Shown piece by piece: positions 38,991-47,117 of a DNA stretch of 64,000 nt. The position numbers were made by a program, and so were the translations under genes. Within the stretch, counting starts at the first letter, position 1, and every line of letters begins with the position of its first letter. The notes below the pieces were generated by a model. It was not told the origin of the DNA. It searched no databases and saw nothing but the letters and a program-made list of their open reading frames with translations. The stretch comes from Shewanella eurypsychrophilus (GTDB taxonomy: Bacteria; Pseudomonadota; Gammaproteobacteria; Enterobacterales; Shewanellaceae). Location: NCBI RefSeq assembly GCF_007004545.3, contig NZ_CP045503.2, positions 2,140,501-2,204,500 on the forward strand, in the 5' to 3' direction.

Positions 38991-40118
38991 TTACTTCGCG
39001 GCAGAGGCTAAATCTAATGTACTGATAACTTCTACAAGCGACTGATCTTTTAGGTTTTGCTGACCGCGGATCACAATTTGTTCTCCAGGCTCTATCCCAG
39101 CAATAATTTCGACTGTATCAGCCTCACGGTAACCAAGAGAGACTTGTCTACGATTCACGTTGTTGCCATCAATGACGTAAAGGGCGAATTCATTGTCTTG
39201 GTTGACCACAGCGTTATAAGGAACTGTGATGACATTGTTGTGGGTGTCATATCTAAGCTCTACACGGGTGAACATGCCAGATTTTAATTTTGCATTTTGA
39301 TTCGGTACTGAAAGAGTGACCTTAAACGTACCGCTTTGCGCATCGACAATCGGGCTTATTCGCAGCACTTTGGCGTGAACAGTCTCTTCGGAGTGTTTGT
39401 TCGCAAAGATTTGAGCATCTTGGCCTAAACGTAAACTTTGCAACTGCTGCTCTGGCAAATGTACGATCCCATATAGTTCGTCTTGATTGACGACATAGAA
39501 AAGCTCTTCAAACTCTTTAGCCATATTGCCTGTTTTGACGAATCGGGTCGCTATAACCCCATCGATAGGTGAGCGGATAATGCTTTCTTCAACATGCAAA
39601 CCTGCAAGATCACGTTTGGCAATGGCCGCTTGTAAATTGTATTCAAGCTTGGCCATGGAATCTGCACTGATAAATTCTTTGTTGCCCATTTTTTTCAGAC
39701 GATTGAGTTCTTGTTCGATGATCTCCACTTCTGCTTGAGAGCGGGCAAGATCATATCTCTGTCTTTTGGCATCTATGATTGCGAGAAGCTGGCCTTTAGT
39801 GACTCTATCTCCCTCTTCGACTCTGATCTCTTCGATTAAACCAGCGATTCGGGTGACAACGTTTGCTTCTTGTGGCGCTTCAAGGGTTGCGGTCGTGCTA
39901 TAAAATGAAGAAACATCGCCTTGAATAACGGTTGTCGTTTCAACAGGAACGGCATATTTCTCCTCTTCTTTAGGCGGCTCTTCACCGCTACAAGCCGAGA
40001 GCACTGACACCAGAAGGAGAGGAAGTGCAAACTTGAAACTATTGAGCGGGCGAGTTTTAACACCAGCTTTATGAGTGTGTGTAACTTGAATGTTAGCGAG
40101 TGTATTTAAAGAGTCCAT
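38991..40118 (-). CDS. RND adaptor (periplasmic membrane fusion lipoprotein)
   Basis: 375 residues. A lipobox (LLLVSVLSAC) follows about 30 cytosolic-side residues, so it is an inner-membrane-anchored lipoprotein. The barrel-sandwich half-motif AGLIEEIRVEEGDRVTKGQLLAIID is followed by an alpha hairpin, the second half-motif (SIIRSPIDGVIATRFVKTGN) and a beta-barrel. It bridges the RND pump to an outer-membrane channel. First gene of the operon; AGG precedes its ATG. Confidence 0.92.
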   Translation of the reverse strand: MDSLNTLANIQVTHTHKAGVKTRPLNSFKFALPLLLVSVLSACSGEEPPKEEEKYAVPVETTTVIQGDVSSFYSTTATLEAPQEANVVTRIAGLIEEIRVEEGDRVTKGQLLAIIDAKRQRYDLARSQAEVEIIEQELNRLKKMGNKEFISADSMAKLEYNLQAAIAKRDLAGLHVEESIIRSPIDGVIATRFVKTGNMAKEFEELFYVVNQDELYGIVHLPEQQLQSLRLGQDAQIFANKHSEETVHAKVLRISPIVDAQSGTFKVTLSVPNQNAKLKSGMFTRVELRYDTHNNVITVPYNAVVNQDNEFALYVIDGNNVNRRQVSLGYREADTVEIIAGIEPGEQIVIRGQQNLKDQSLVEVISTLDLASAAK

Positions 40119-40467
40119 GTAAAAATACCTAAGTTATTTGTTCTAATTGTCACTAACTAAGCACAAGCCATGCCACAAATTAAATCGATTTGAATACAAT
40201 GGCTTATACTTCGCGATGTCTGTGAAGTTAAATTTGTTAAACATAATGTAGCGAAAAGGTTTAAAACTTGATGCTTTTGACTAAGAGAGATTTAACGATT
40301 AATTGTGTAACAATTCAAACTCGATTTGATACAAGATGTATCAGGGGTGATTAATTCAGTTCATTGGGTTCATTTGTTTGGTTAATAACCTTAATGCATC
40401 AAGTGGCGTTCATTTACTGGGATTGGAGGGAGATAATGAGTGGATAACTTTTATGGAAGACGCTCTT
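40119..40467. other. Divergent region between the RND operon and a small exported protein
   Basis: The promoters of the efflux operon and of the small gene at 40468 lie here. At 40425-40429 GGAGG precedes a three-codon ORF (ATG AGT GGA TAA, 40436-40447), which lies just before two further in-frame ATGs of the small gene. No gene is otherwise seen. Confidence 0.5.
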
Positions 40468-40857
40468 ATGACACTTAGTTTTATGAAATTCACTCTTATT
40501 AAAAATCTAGTCGCTATGGCCTTGATGTCAGTGTTCCTATTCTCACCAAACCTACATGCACAAAACTTGTTGAAAGACGCAGTACGCATGAATCGAGATC
40601 TTAAAGACAACAAATATAAGTACAAGCATGAGTACAATAAGACAAAGAATAAGGTCAGTAGAGCTAAAGATAATGCCAGGGATTTGGCAGATGGCAGCTA
40701 TGTCGACAAGAAATTGGATAAAATGGAGCACAATGCTACAAGGAAGCTGCGCAGAGCAAAAGATAAAATGGATCCCCGCGATGAGATTGCCGAAGAGATG
40801 CGCCGGGATATTAAGCAAGGTAAGCGTGGAGCTGTCGACAAATGGTTAGCGGATTAG
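40468..40857 (+). CDS. Small exported, highly charged protein of unknown function
   Basis: 129 residues when started at ATG 40468, preceded by GGAAGA; TTG 40378 and ATG 40453 are alternatives. A signal peptide ends near SPNLHAQ. The mature part of about 97 residues is dense in Lys, Arg, Asp and Glu and predicted to be helical (for example KNKVSRAKDNARDLAD). No family was recognised. It is divergent from the efflux operon, but a link is not shown. Confidence 0.6.
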   Translation: MTLSFMKFTLIKNLVAMALMSVFLFSPNLHAQNLLKDAVRMNRDLKDNKYKYKHEYNKTKNKVSRAKDNARDLADGSYVDKKLDKMEHNATRKLRRAKDKMDPRDEIAEEMRRDIKQGKRGAVDKWLAD

Positions 40858-41011
40858 TACCAATCCTACTCAATTTGCGATCTTTCTGCGAGAATTCAAA
40901 GCCCTGTCGTCTTGATGTGAGCTCAGTCTCTTTGTGGTAATTTGTTATGGTAAAGTATCTTGTTTATGTGTCTTTAGTTCAGTAGCATGCCAGTTTTAAA
41001 TAGCTAAAGTA

Positions 41012-41893
41012 ATGAATAGTATGAAGTTTGTACAAGTGTTTTCAATTATCTGTCTTTTTAGTTTACAAGCATGTAGTAATATCCCCAATGAGGCTGGTTC
41101 CACTGAGGATATGGCTGAATCGTCCAATGAGCATAGTGTGGGGATCAATGCCAGTATCGATGCTAAAGGTCTTGCTACCCCAAGGAAAATGAATGGCTTG
41201 ATTGTTGGGTACGATATCACGCCAAGCTTCCCTATTGCACCTACATTGGGTACCGGTTTTGGTTTCACTTATAACGCTTCCATTGCGGTTAATATGATCA
41301 AAAAGGATACATCATCAGCAAAGATACTTGTTGATGTACCAAGAAAAGTACCGGTAACCATTACCGTCAAACACCCTGAAATCACATCAACAGATGGGAC
41401 AGTGACGACCGAGTCGAGCTGGAAAGACATACTCTATTTTGGCAGACCTAACTATGTGATTTGGAATTTTGAATCAGAATCAGAGTTGGTTTCAGGTAAG
41501 TGGACGGTATCAGTACTCGAAAAGGGCACTGAGATAGTCAGTCAAAGTTTCCTGGTGATGAACACCCCCACAAAACCTGCCCAAATCACTCAAGTGTGCG
41601 TAATTGATGAAGCTAAATACCCTAGACACTTGATTAGTCAGTATCAGGATTGCTGCATGAAAGATGACGCATCAGCTTGTTATCAATTCGCATGGAAAGG
41701 GGTGGAACGTTTCAAGGATACCGTCGGCGCTATACTCTATTATGGACGTGCGTGTGATTTAGGTGATATCTCAGGATGTCGTAGGGCTGGCCAGATGTCT
41801 GAAGGTGACAGTGAAGCCAAATGGTACAACAAGGGATGTGATTTGAGAGACTTCGACAGCTGTATTGAAGTGGGTAGAAGCTTACCAAATTAA
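41012..41893 (+). CDS. Lipoprotein with beta-sandwich domain and Cys-rich Sel1-like tail
   Basis: 293 residues with a lipoprotein signal (FVQVFSIICLFSLQAC). Residues about 45-190 look like a beta-sandwich (DUF3859-like). From about 195 there are Cys-paired helical repeats (CCMKDDASACYQFAWKGV, ACDLGDISGCRRAGQM, KGCDLRDFDSCIEVG) of the Sel1/Hcp type. Membership is inferred by pattern; the function is unknown. The ribosome site is weak. It ends at a strong bidirectional terminator facing gltA. Confidence 0.7.
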   Translation: MNSMKFVQVFSIICLFSLQACSNIPNEAGSTEDMAESSNEHSVGINASIDAKGLATPRKMNGLIVGYDITPSFPIAPTLGTGFGFTYNASIAVNMIKKDTSSAKILVDVPRKVPVTITVKHPEITSTDGTVTTESSWKDILYFGRPNYVIWNFESESELVSGKWTVSVLEKGTEIVSQSFLVMNTPTKPAQITQVCVIDEAKYPRHLISQYQDCCMKDDASACYQFAWKGVERFKDTVGAILYYGRACDLGDISGCRRAGQMSEGDSEAKWYNKGCDLRDFDSCIEVGRSLPN

Positions 41894-41900
41894 GAGTATA

Positions 41901-41927
41901 AAAAAGGCACTCGATGAGTGCCTTTTT
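41901..41927. terminator. Bidirectional intrinsic terminator between lipoprotein and gltA
   Basis: AAAAAGGCACTC, GAT, GAGTGCCTTTTT: perfect 12-bp stem with A and T runs on both sides. Confidence 0.93.
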
Positions 41928-41941
41928 CAGTTGCTGATCCT

Positions 41942-41957
41942 TAGGTTCTAGAACCTA
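41942..41957. repeat. 16-bp perfect palindrome near the gltA 3' end
   Basis: TAGGTTCTAGAACCTA is exactly self-complementary and lies between the terminator and the gltA stop. Meaning unknown; it may be part of the gltA terminator. Confidence 0.5.
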
Positions 41958-41970
41958 GGTTATAGCAGCT

Positions 41971-43263
41971 TTAAGATTCACGCTTGCCTTGTGAGACAAA
42001 TGTGCGCTCAGGTGCGCCGGTATATAATTGACGTGGACGACTGATCTTATGACCAGGCTGATCCAACATCTCTTTCCAATGAGCAATCCAACCAACTGTA
42101 CGCGCAAGCGCAAACAGTACTGTGAACATGCTAGTTGGAATACCGATAGCCTTCATGATGATGCCTGAATAGAAATCAACATTAGGATACAGCTTCTTAG
42201 AGACAAAATACTCATCTTCAAGTGCGATACGCTCAAGTTCCATTGCCACATCAAGTAGTGGGTCATTCACTTTAAGCTCACTAAGGACTTCGTGACACGT
42301 TTCACGCATAACTTTTGCGCGAGGATCGAAGTTCTTATAAACACGATGACCAAAGCCCATTAGACGGAAAGGATCTTCTTTATCCTTAGCACGTGCAATA
42401 AACTCAGGAATACGATCAACACTACCAATCTCTTCAAGCATGTTTAGACACGCTTCATTAGCCCCGCCATGTGCTGGTCCCCAAAGTGACGCAATACCCG
42501 CTGCAATACATGCAAATGGGTTAGCACCTGAAGAACCGGCCAGACGAACCGTTGATGTTGACGCATTTTGTTCGTGATCGGCATGCAAAATAAAGATGCG
42601 ATCCATGGCACGTTCTACGATAGGGTTAACCTTGTATTCTTCACATGGTACAGCAAACATCATGCTAAGGAAGTTACCTGCGTAGCTTAGATCATTACGT
42701 GGATACACGAATGGCTGGCCAATTGAGTACTTGTAACACATGGCTGCAATCGTCGGCATTTTAGACACTAGGCGAAAAGCGGCGATTTCGCGGTGACGCT
42801 CATCGTTTACGTCTAATGAATCTTGGTAAAATGCAGAAAGTGCACCTGTTACACCACAAAGCATAGCCATTGGGTGAGCGTCACGTCTGAAACCTCGGAA
42901 GAAGGCTACAAGCTGCTCGTTGACCATGGTGTGGTTTTTAACTGTATGAACAAATTTATCATACTGAGTCTTAGTTGGAAGCTCTCCGTACAAAAGCAAA
43001 TAGCAAAGATCTAAATAATCTGAATCTATGGCGAGTTCACCAATCGGGTATCCGCGGTGAAGCAAGATCCCTTGTGCGCCGTCGATATAAGTAATTGCTG
43101 ATTCACAGGAAGCTGTCGCGAGAAATCCTGGATCGAAAGTAAAGTGACCCTTACTTCCTAATTTGCTGATGTCGATAACATCAAAGCCTGCCGTTCCTTT
43201 TTTTATTGGCAGATCGATTGAGTCATTTCCTGGCAGTTCCAACTTGGCTATATTTTCAGCCAT
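41971..43263 (-). CDS. gltA: Citrate synthase
   Basis: Type II hexameric citrate synthase, 430 residues, first step of the TCA cycle (EC 2.3.3.16/2.3.3.1). The start is ATG at 43263 with AAGGAG; an upstream extension to 43317 is unlikely. Catalytic residues: His in [10 protein letters not shown], His in [12 protein letters not shown], and Asp in YPNVDFYSG. It is divergent from sdhCDAB. Confidence 0.97.
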   Translation of the reverse strand: MAENIAKLELPGNDSIDLPIKKGTAGFDVIDISKLGSKGHFTFDPGFLATASCESAITYIDGAQGILLHRGYPIGELAIDSDYLDLCYLLLYGELPTKTQYDKFVHTVKNHTMVNEQLVAFFRGFRRDAHPMAMLCGVTGALSAFYQDSLDVNDERHREIAAFRLVSKMPTIAAMCYKYSIGQPFVYPRNDLSYAGNFLSMMFAVPCEEYKVNPIVERAMDRIFILHADHEQNASTSTVRLAGSSGANPFACIAAGIASLWGPAHGGANEACLNMLEEIGSVDRIPEFIARAKDKEDPFRLMGFGHRVYKNFDPRAKVMRETCHEVLSELKVNDPLLDVAMELERIALEDEYFVSKKLYPNVDFYSGIIMKAIGIPTSMFTVLFALARTVGWIAHWKEMLDQPGHKISRPRQLYTGAPERTFVSQGKRES

Positions 43264-43695
43264 ACCCGTTCTCCTTACTTCATTCTTATGTGAGTGCGGC
43301 TTATCAAACGCCAACACTTTACAGTGAATCTAGATCACATTTCAATTTAAATAACCGTTTTAATTTGTTAGACCATGGTCTTATTTTGCTCAAACCCCAT
43401 AATAGAACAGGAACTTGGCAGATTTTTTTACCAAAAAAACAAAATTTGCATAATGTGATGTTTGTATTTGACATTTGCCGCGCGTATACTTGCTTCGGCT
43501 CAGATGAGCTGCAGACATTACTGATTAGTTAGCACTTTTTTCACTAGGTTAATGAGTTCTATCTAGAATGTTAATAGTCTGTTTAAACTTTCTTTTGTGA
43601 TGACCTTGAACTGTGATCAACCTCACGGATCAAAATTTGAGCGAGAGCGGATCGTATAACAAAAATATAGCTCAATAGAGCAGAGTGAGCAGAAC
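43264..43695. other. Divergent gltA/sdhC regulatory region
   Basis: 432 bases that must contain the promoters of gltA and the sdh operon. A CRP-type site is at 43612-43627 (separate entry). A TATAAC hexamer at 43655-43660 is a plausible sdh -10 element, with transcription starting near 43666. No other gene is seen. Confidence 0.55.
43612..43627 (+). promoter_or_regulatory. CRP-type site upstream of sdhC
   Basis: TGTGA-TCAACC-TCACG matches 9 of 10 consensus bases. Its centre is about 47 bases before the suggested sdh transcription start, close to but not exactly the usual class II position. Confidence 0.5.
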
Positions 43696-44070
43696 GTGAA
43701 AAAGCAAAGACCTGTCCATCTAGATCTGCAGACCATACGCTTTCCTGCAACAGCGATTGCGTCCATTCTTCATCGTGTATCCGGTGTCATCATGCTATTT
43801 GCAGTTGGCATTCTCATTTGGTTGCTAAATGAATCTTTAGCATCCCCTGAAAGTTTCGCCGGCGTACAATCTCTTTTTGATAATTTGTTCGTTAAGTTTG
43901 TCATCTGGGGAATTCTAACCGCACTGGGTTATCACCTTATCGTTGGTATACGCCATCTGATAATGGATACCGGTCGCTGGGAAGAGTTACCAGCTGGTAT
44001 TGCTTCGGCAAAAGCCGCTTTTGCATTGTCAATTGCGTTTTCAATCATTGTGGGGATGTGGGTATGGTAA
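43696..44070 (+). CDS. sdhC: Succinate dehydrogenase cytochrome b556 subunit
   Basis: 124 residues starting at [23 protein letters not shown]. Three membrane helices carry the haem and quinone site; the conserved HRVSGV segment and the haem ligand His in [10 protein letters not shown] are present. sdhD begins before its stop, so the genes overlap. Confidence 0.96.
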   Translation: MKKQRPVHLDLQTIRFPATAIASILHRVSGVIMLFAVGILIWLLNESLASPESFAGVQSLFDNLFVKFVIWGILTALGYHLIVGIRHLIMDTGRWEELPAGIASAKAAFALSIAFSIIVGMWVW

Positions 44071-44411
44071 CTAATGCAGCAAGTCTTGGACGCAGTGGTG
44101 TTCATGACTTTATTTTAATACGTGCAAGTGCAATTATTTTAGCTATTTACACCATTTTCTTGATTGGATTTGTTGCATGTAGCTCTCCACTCACCTACGA
44201 CATATGGCATAGTCTATTTAGCGCTCTGCCTATGAAAGTATTTACACTACTTGCCCTCGTTGCCATCCTTGTTCATGCATGGATTGGTATTTGGCAAGTG
44301 CTTACAGACTATGTAAAGCCATTAATGCTTCGTGGTGCACTTCAGTTTGTTGTTGTCGTCGCAGCCTTTTCTTATCTGGCCGCTGGTATTTTGATAGTGT
44401 GGGGTGTTTAA
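44064..44411 (+). CDS. sdhD: Succinate dehydrogenase membrane anchor subunit
   Basis: 115 residues, [21 protein letters not shown], with three helices. ATG 44064 is chosen to match the family start; it overlaps sdhC by seven bases. The anchor pairs with SdhC to bind haem and quinone. Confidence 0.95.
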   Translation: MVTNAASLGRSGVHDFILIRASAIILAIYTIFLIGFVACSSPLTYDIWHSLFSALPMKVFTLLALVAILVHAWIGIWQVLTDYVKPLMLRGALQFVVVVAAFSYLAAGILIVWGV

Positions 44412-46178
44412 GTGAGTATTCCAGTTCGCGAGTTTGATGCAGTCGTTATTGGTGCCGGTGGTGCGGGTATGCGAGCAGCACTACAGATTTCTAAAGAAGG
44501 TAAGAGCTGCGCGCTTTTATCTAAAGTTTTTCCTACTCGTTCTCATACTGTGTCTGCACAGGGTGGTATTACTGTAGCACTAGGTAATGCCCATGAAGAT
44601 CATTGGGAACAGCACATGTACGATACCGTGAAAGGTTCCGATTTTATCGGTGACCAAGAAGCGATTGAGTTCATGTGTAAAACAGGTCCAGAAGCGGTTA
44701 TTGAGCTAGAGCAAATGGGACTTCCATTCTCTCGTTTCGAAAACGGCACTATCTACCAACGTCCGTTTGGTGGTCAATCAAGAAATTTTGGTGGCGAGCA
44801 AGCGGCTCGTACTGCAGCAGCAGCTGACCGTACGGGTCATGCTCTGCTTCATTGTTTGTACCAGCAAAATGTTAAGCATAAAACCGAAGTTTTTTCTGAG
44901 TGGTATGCACTCGATTTAGTGAAAAACGAAGACGGCGTCATTGTTGGTTGTACGGCTATCGATATCGAAAGCGGTGAAATCGTTTATTTCAAAGCGAAAG
45001 CAACCATTCTTGCAACCGGTGGTGCGGGACGTATTTTCGCCTCGACGACCAATGCACATATCAATACTGGCGATGGTGTTGGCATGGCAATGCGCGCTGG
45101 CGTGCAGATGCAAGATATGGAAATGTGGCAGTTCCACCCAACCGGTATTGCTGGTGCGGGTGTACTGGTTACAGAAGGTTGTCGTGGTGAAGGTGGATAT
45201 CTTCTCAATAAAGATGGCGAACGCTTCATGGAGCGTTATGCACCGAATGCGAAAGATTTAGCCTCACGTGACGTGGTAGCACGTTCGATGATGACTGAAA
45301 TTCGTGAAGGTCGCGGTCTTGATGGTCCTTTAGGTCCGCACTTGCTACTCAAGCTGGATCATTTAGGTAAAGAGACACTAGAAGCGCGTCTTCCTGGTGT
45401 TTGTGAACTGTCTCGTACATTCGCTCATATCGATCCGGCCGATGGTCCAATCCCTGTATTACCGACATGTCATTACATGATGGGTGGTTTGCCGGCTAAA
45501 GTTAGCGGACAAGTGATCCGTCAAAATAGCGATGGCACTGAGCAAGATATTGTTGGCCTATTCGCTGTTGGTGAGATTGCCTGTGTATCGGTACATGGAG
45601 CAAACCGCTTAGGTGGTAATTCACTGCTTGATTTAGTGGTATTTGGACGCGCAGCCGGTCAACATTTAGGAAAAGCGCTTGATGAAACTGCCGATCCTAA
45701 AGATGCAACGGATGCTGACATTGCCAAATCACTCGACCGTCTGAATCGTTGGGAAAGCAACAAAGACGGCGAAGACCCTACACAAATCCGTAAAGATTTG
45801 CAGCTTTGTATGCAGCTTAACTTCTCAGTATTCCGTAGTGGAGACGCTATGGCTGAAGGTCTTGCAGAGCTTAAGGCCATTCGCAAGCGTCTAGCCAATG
45901 CTAAATTGTCTGACAATTCGACAGAATTTAACACTCAGCGTATTGAGTGTTTAGAGCTAGATAACTTGATGGCTACGGCGATTGCAACGGCTTACGCGGC
46001 AAACTACCGCACAGAAAGCCGCGGTGCGCACTCTCGTGAAGACTTTTTAGACCGCGATGATGAGAACTGGTTATGTCACAGTGTCTTCGACCCAGTTACT
46101 GAAGAGATGAATAAGCGTGATGTGAATATGAAGCCTAAGCTTCGTGCCGCCTTCCCACCGATTAAGCGTACTTACTAA
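44412..46178 (+). CDS. sdhA: Succinate dehydrogenase flavoprotein subunit
   Basis: 588 residues, catalytic subunit of complex II (EC 1.3.5.1). The FAD-binding [12 protein letters not shown] motif is near the N-terminus, and the covalent-FAD His is in [10 protein letters not shown]. Substrate and base residues lie in [17 protein letters not shown] and the Arg in RLGGNSLLD. It starts at GTG directly after the sdhD stop. Confidence 0.98.
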   Translation: MSIPVREFDAVVIGAGGAGMRAALQISKEGKSCALLSKVFPTRSHTVSAQGGITVALGNAHEDHWEQHMYDTVKGSDFIGDQEAIEFMCKTGPEAVIELEQMGLPFSRFENGTIYQRPFGGQSRNFGGEQAARTAAAADRTGHALLHCLYQQNVKHKTEVFSEWYALDLVKNEDGVIVGCTAIDIESGEIVYFKAKATILATGGAGRIFASTTNAHINTGDGVGMAMRAGVQMQDMEMWQFHPTGIAGAGVLVTEGCRGEGGYLLNKDGERFMERYAPNAKDLASRDVVARSMMTEIREGRGLDGPLGPHLLLKLDHLGKETLEARLPGVCELSRTFAHIDPADGPIPVLPTCHYMMGGLPAKVSGQVIRQNSDGTEQDIVGLFAVGEIACVSVHGANRLGGNSLLDLVVFGRAAGQHLGKALDETADPKDATDADIAKSLDRLNRWESNKDGEDPTQIRKDLQLCMQLNFSVFRSGDAMAEGLAELKAIRKRLANAKLSDNSTEFNTQRIECLELDNLMATAIATAYAANYRTESRGAHSREDFLDRDDENWLCHSVFDPVTEEMNKRDVNMKPKLRAAFPPIKRTY

Positions 46179-46188
46179 GGAGATTGAG

Positions 46189-46896
46189 ATGAATTTGAAT
46201 ATCGCAATTTATCGCTACAACCCTGATGTAGACGCTAAGCCGTATATGAAGGATTACACATTAGAAGTAGCTGAAGGTACCGATATGATGGTCCTGGATG
46301 CACTAATTCTTCTAAAAGAGCAAGATCCTACCTTGGCATTTCGTCGTTCATGTCGTGAAGGTGTTTGTGGTTCAGATGGCCTGAACATGAATGGTAAGAA
46401 TGGTTTGGCCTGTATCACGCCAGTGTCTACATTCAAAGGTAAGAAAATAGAGATCAGACCACTGCCTGGCATGCCTGTTGTCCGTGATCTTATTGTGGAC
46501 TTATCTCAGTTCTACAAGCAGTATGAGAAGATCAAGCCATACTTGATAAACGATGAAAAAACGCCTGCGCGTGAACATCTGCAATCACCGGAAGAGCGAG
46601 CACATTTAGATGGTCTTTATGAATGTATCATGTGTGCCTGTTGTTCGACCGCTTGTCCATCTTTCTGGTGGAATCCTGATAAGTTTATCGGTCCAAGTGG
46701 CTTGTTACATGCCTATCGCTTCCTAATTGATAGCCGTGACACAGCGACTGAAGAGCGTTTATCAGAACTTGATGATGCATACAGCGTATTCCGCTGCCAT
46801 GGCATCATGAACTGTGTGGATGTATGTCCTAAGGGACTAAACCCAACTAAGGCAATTGGACACATTAAGTCCATGTTGCTAAAGAGAGCAGTGTAA
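46189..46896 (+). CDS. sdhB: Succinate dehydrogenase iron-sulfur subunit
   Basis: 235 residues. The [2Fe-2S] ligands are in RRSCREGVCGSDGLNMNG plus a downstream Cys, the [4Fe-4S] in CIMCACCSTACPS, and the [3Fe-4S] in the CHGIMNCVDVCPKGLNP region. Start at ATG 46189 with AAGGAG. Followed by a terminator-like hairpin. Confidence 0.98.
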   Translation: MNLNIAIYRYNPDVDAKPYMKDYTLEVAEGTDMMVLDALILLKEQDPTLAFRRSCREGVCGSDGLNMNGKNGLACITPVSTFKGKKIEIRPLPGMPVVRDLIVDLSQFYKQYEKIKPYLINDEKTPAREHLQSPEERAHLDGLYECIMCACCSTACPSFWWNPDKFIGPSGLLHAYRFLIDSRDTATEERLSELDDAYSVFRCHGIMNCVDVCPKGLNPTKAIGHIKSMLLKRAV

Positions 46897-46940
46897 ATGC
46901 AAGACAAAGAGCTGACAGTAATAATTATATAGCTCGAATT

Positions 46941-46972
46941 GAGTCACTTCTCTTATGGGAAGTGGCTCTTTT
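46941..46972 (+). terminator. Hairpin after sdhB
   Basis: GAGTCACTTC, loop TCTTATGG, GAAGTGGCTC then TTTTG: 10-bp stem with one G:T pair. It may end or attenuate sdh transcription before sucA. Confidence 0.65.
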
Positions 46973-47117
46973 GTGTAATGGAACTACAATATGCCGTGAA
47001 ATCTGGATTTCTAGGGGCGGCAAATGATATGTGTCTCTTGTCTATTTATTGCTGATGACGAGAGTGCATATATAAAACTTTGGCTAAACACGTGTATAAA
47101 GTTTGAAAGGAATAGAA

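Noticed and set aside
40858..40930. TACCAATCCTACTCAA as another MITE tip
   Set aside because: Only the first seven bases match and no partner end was found within 400 bases.
43206..43532. 108-residue plus-strand ORF at the start of gltA
   Set aside because: It overlaps the coding region of gltA and has no ribosome site; a shadow.
46897..46932. 11-codon ORF directly after sdhB
   Set aside because: Weak ribosome site and AT-rich codons; probably chance.
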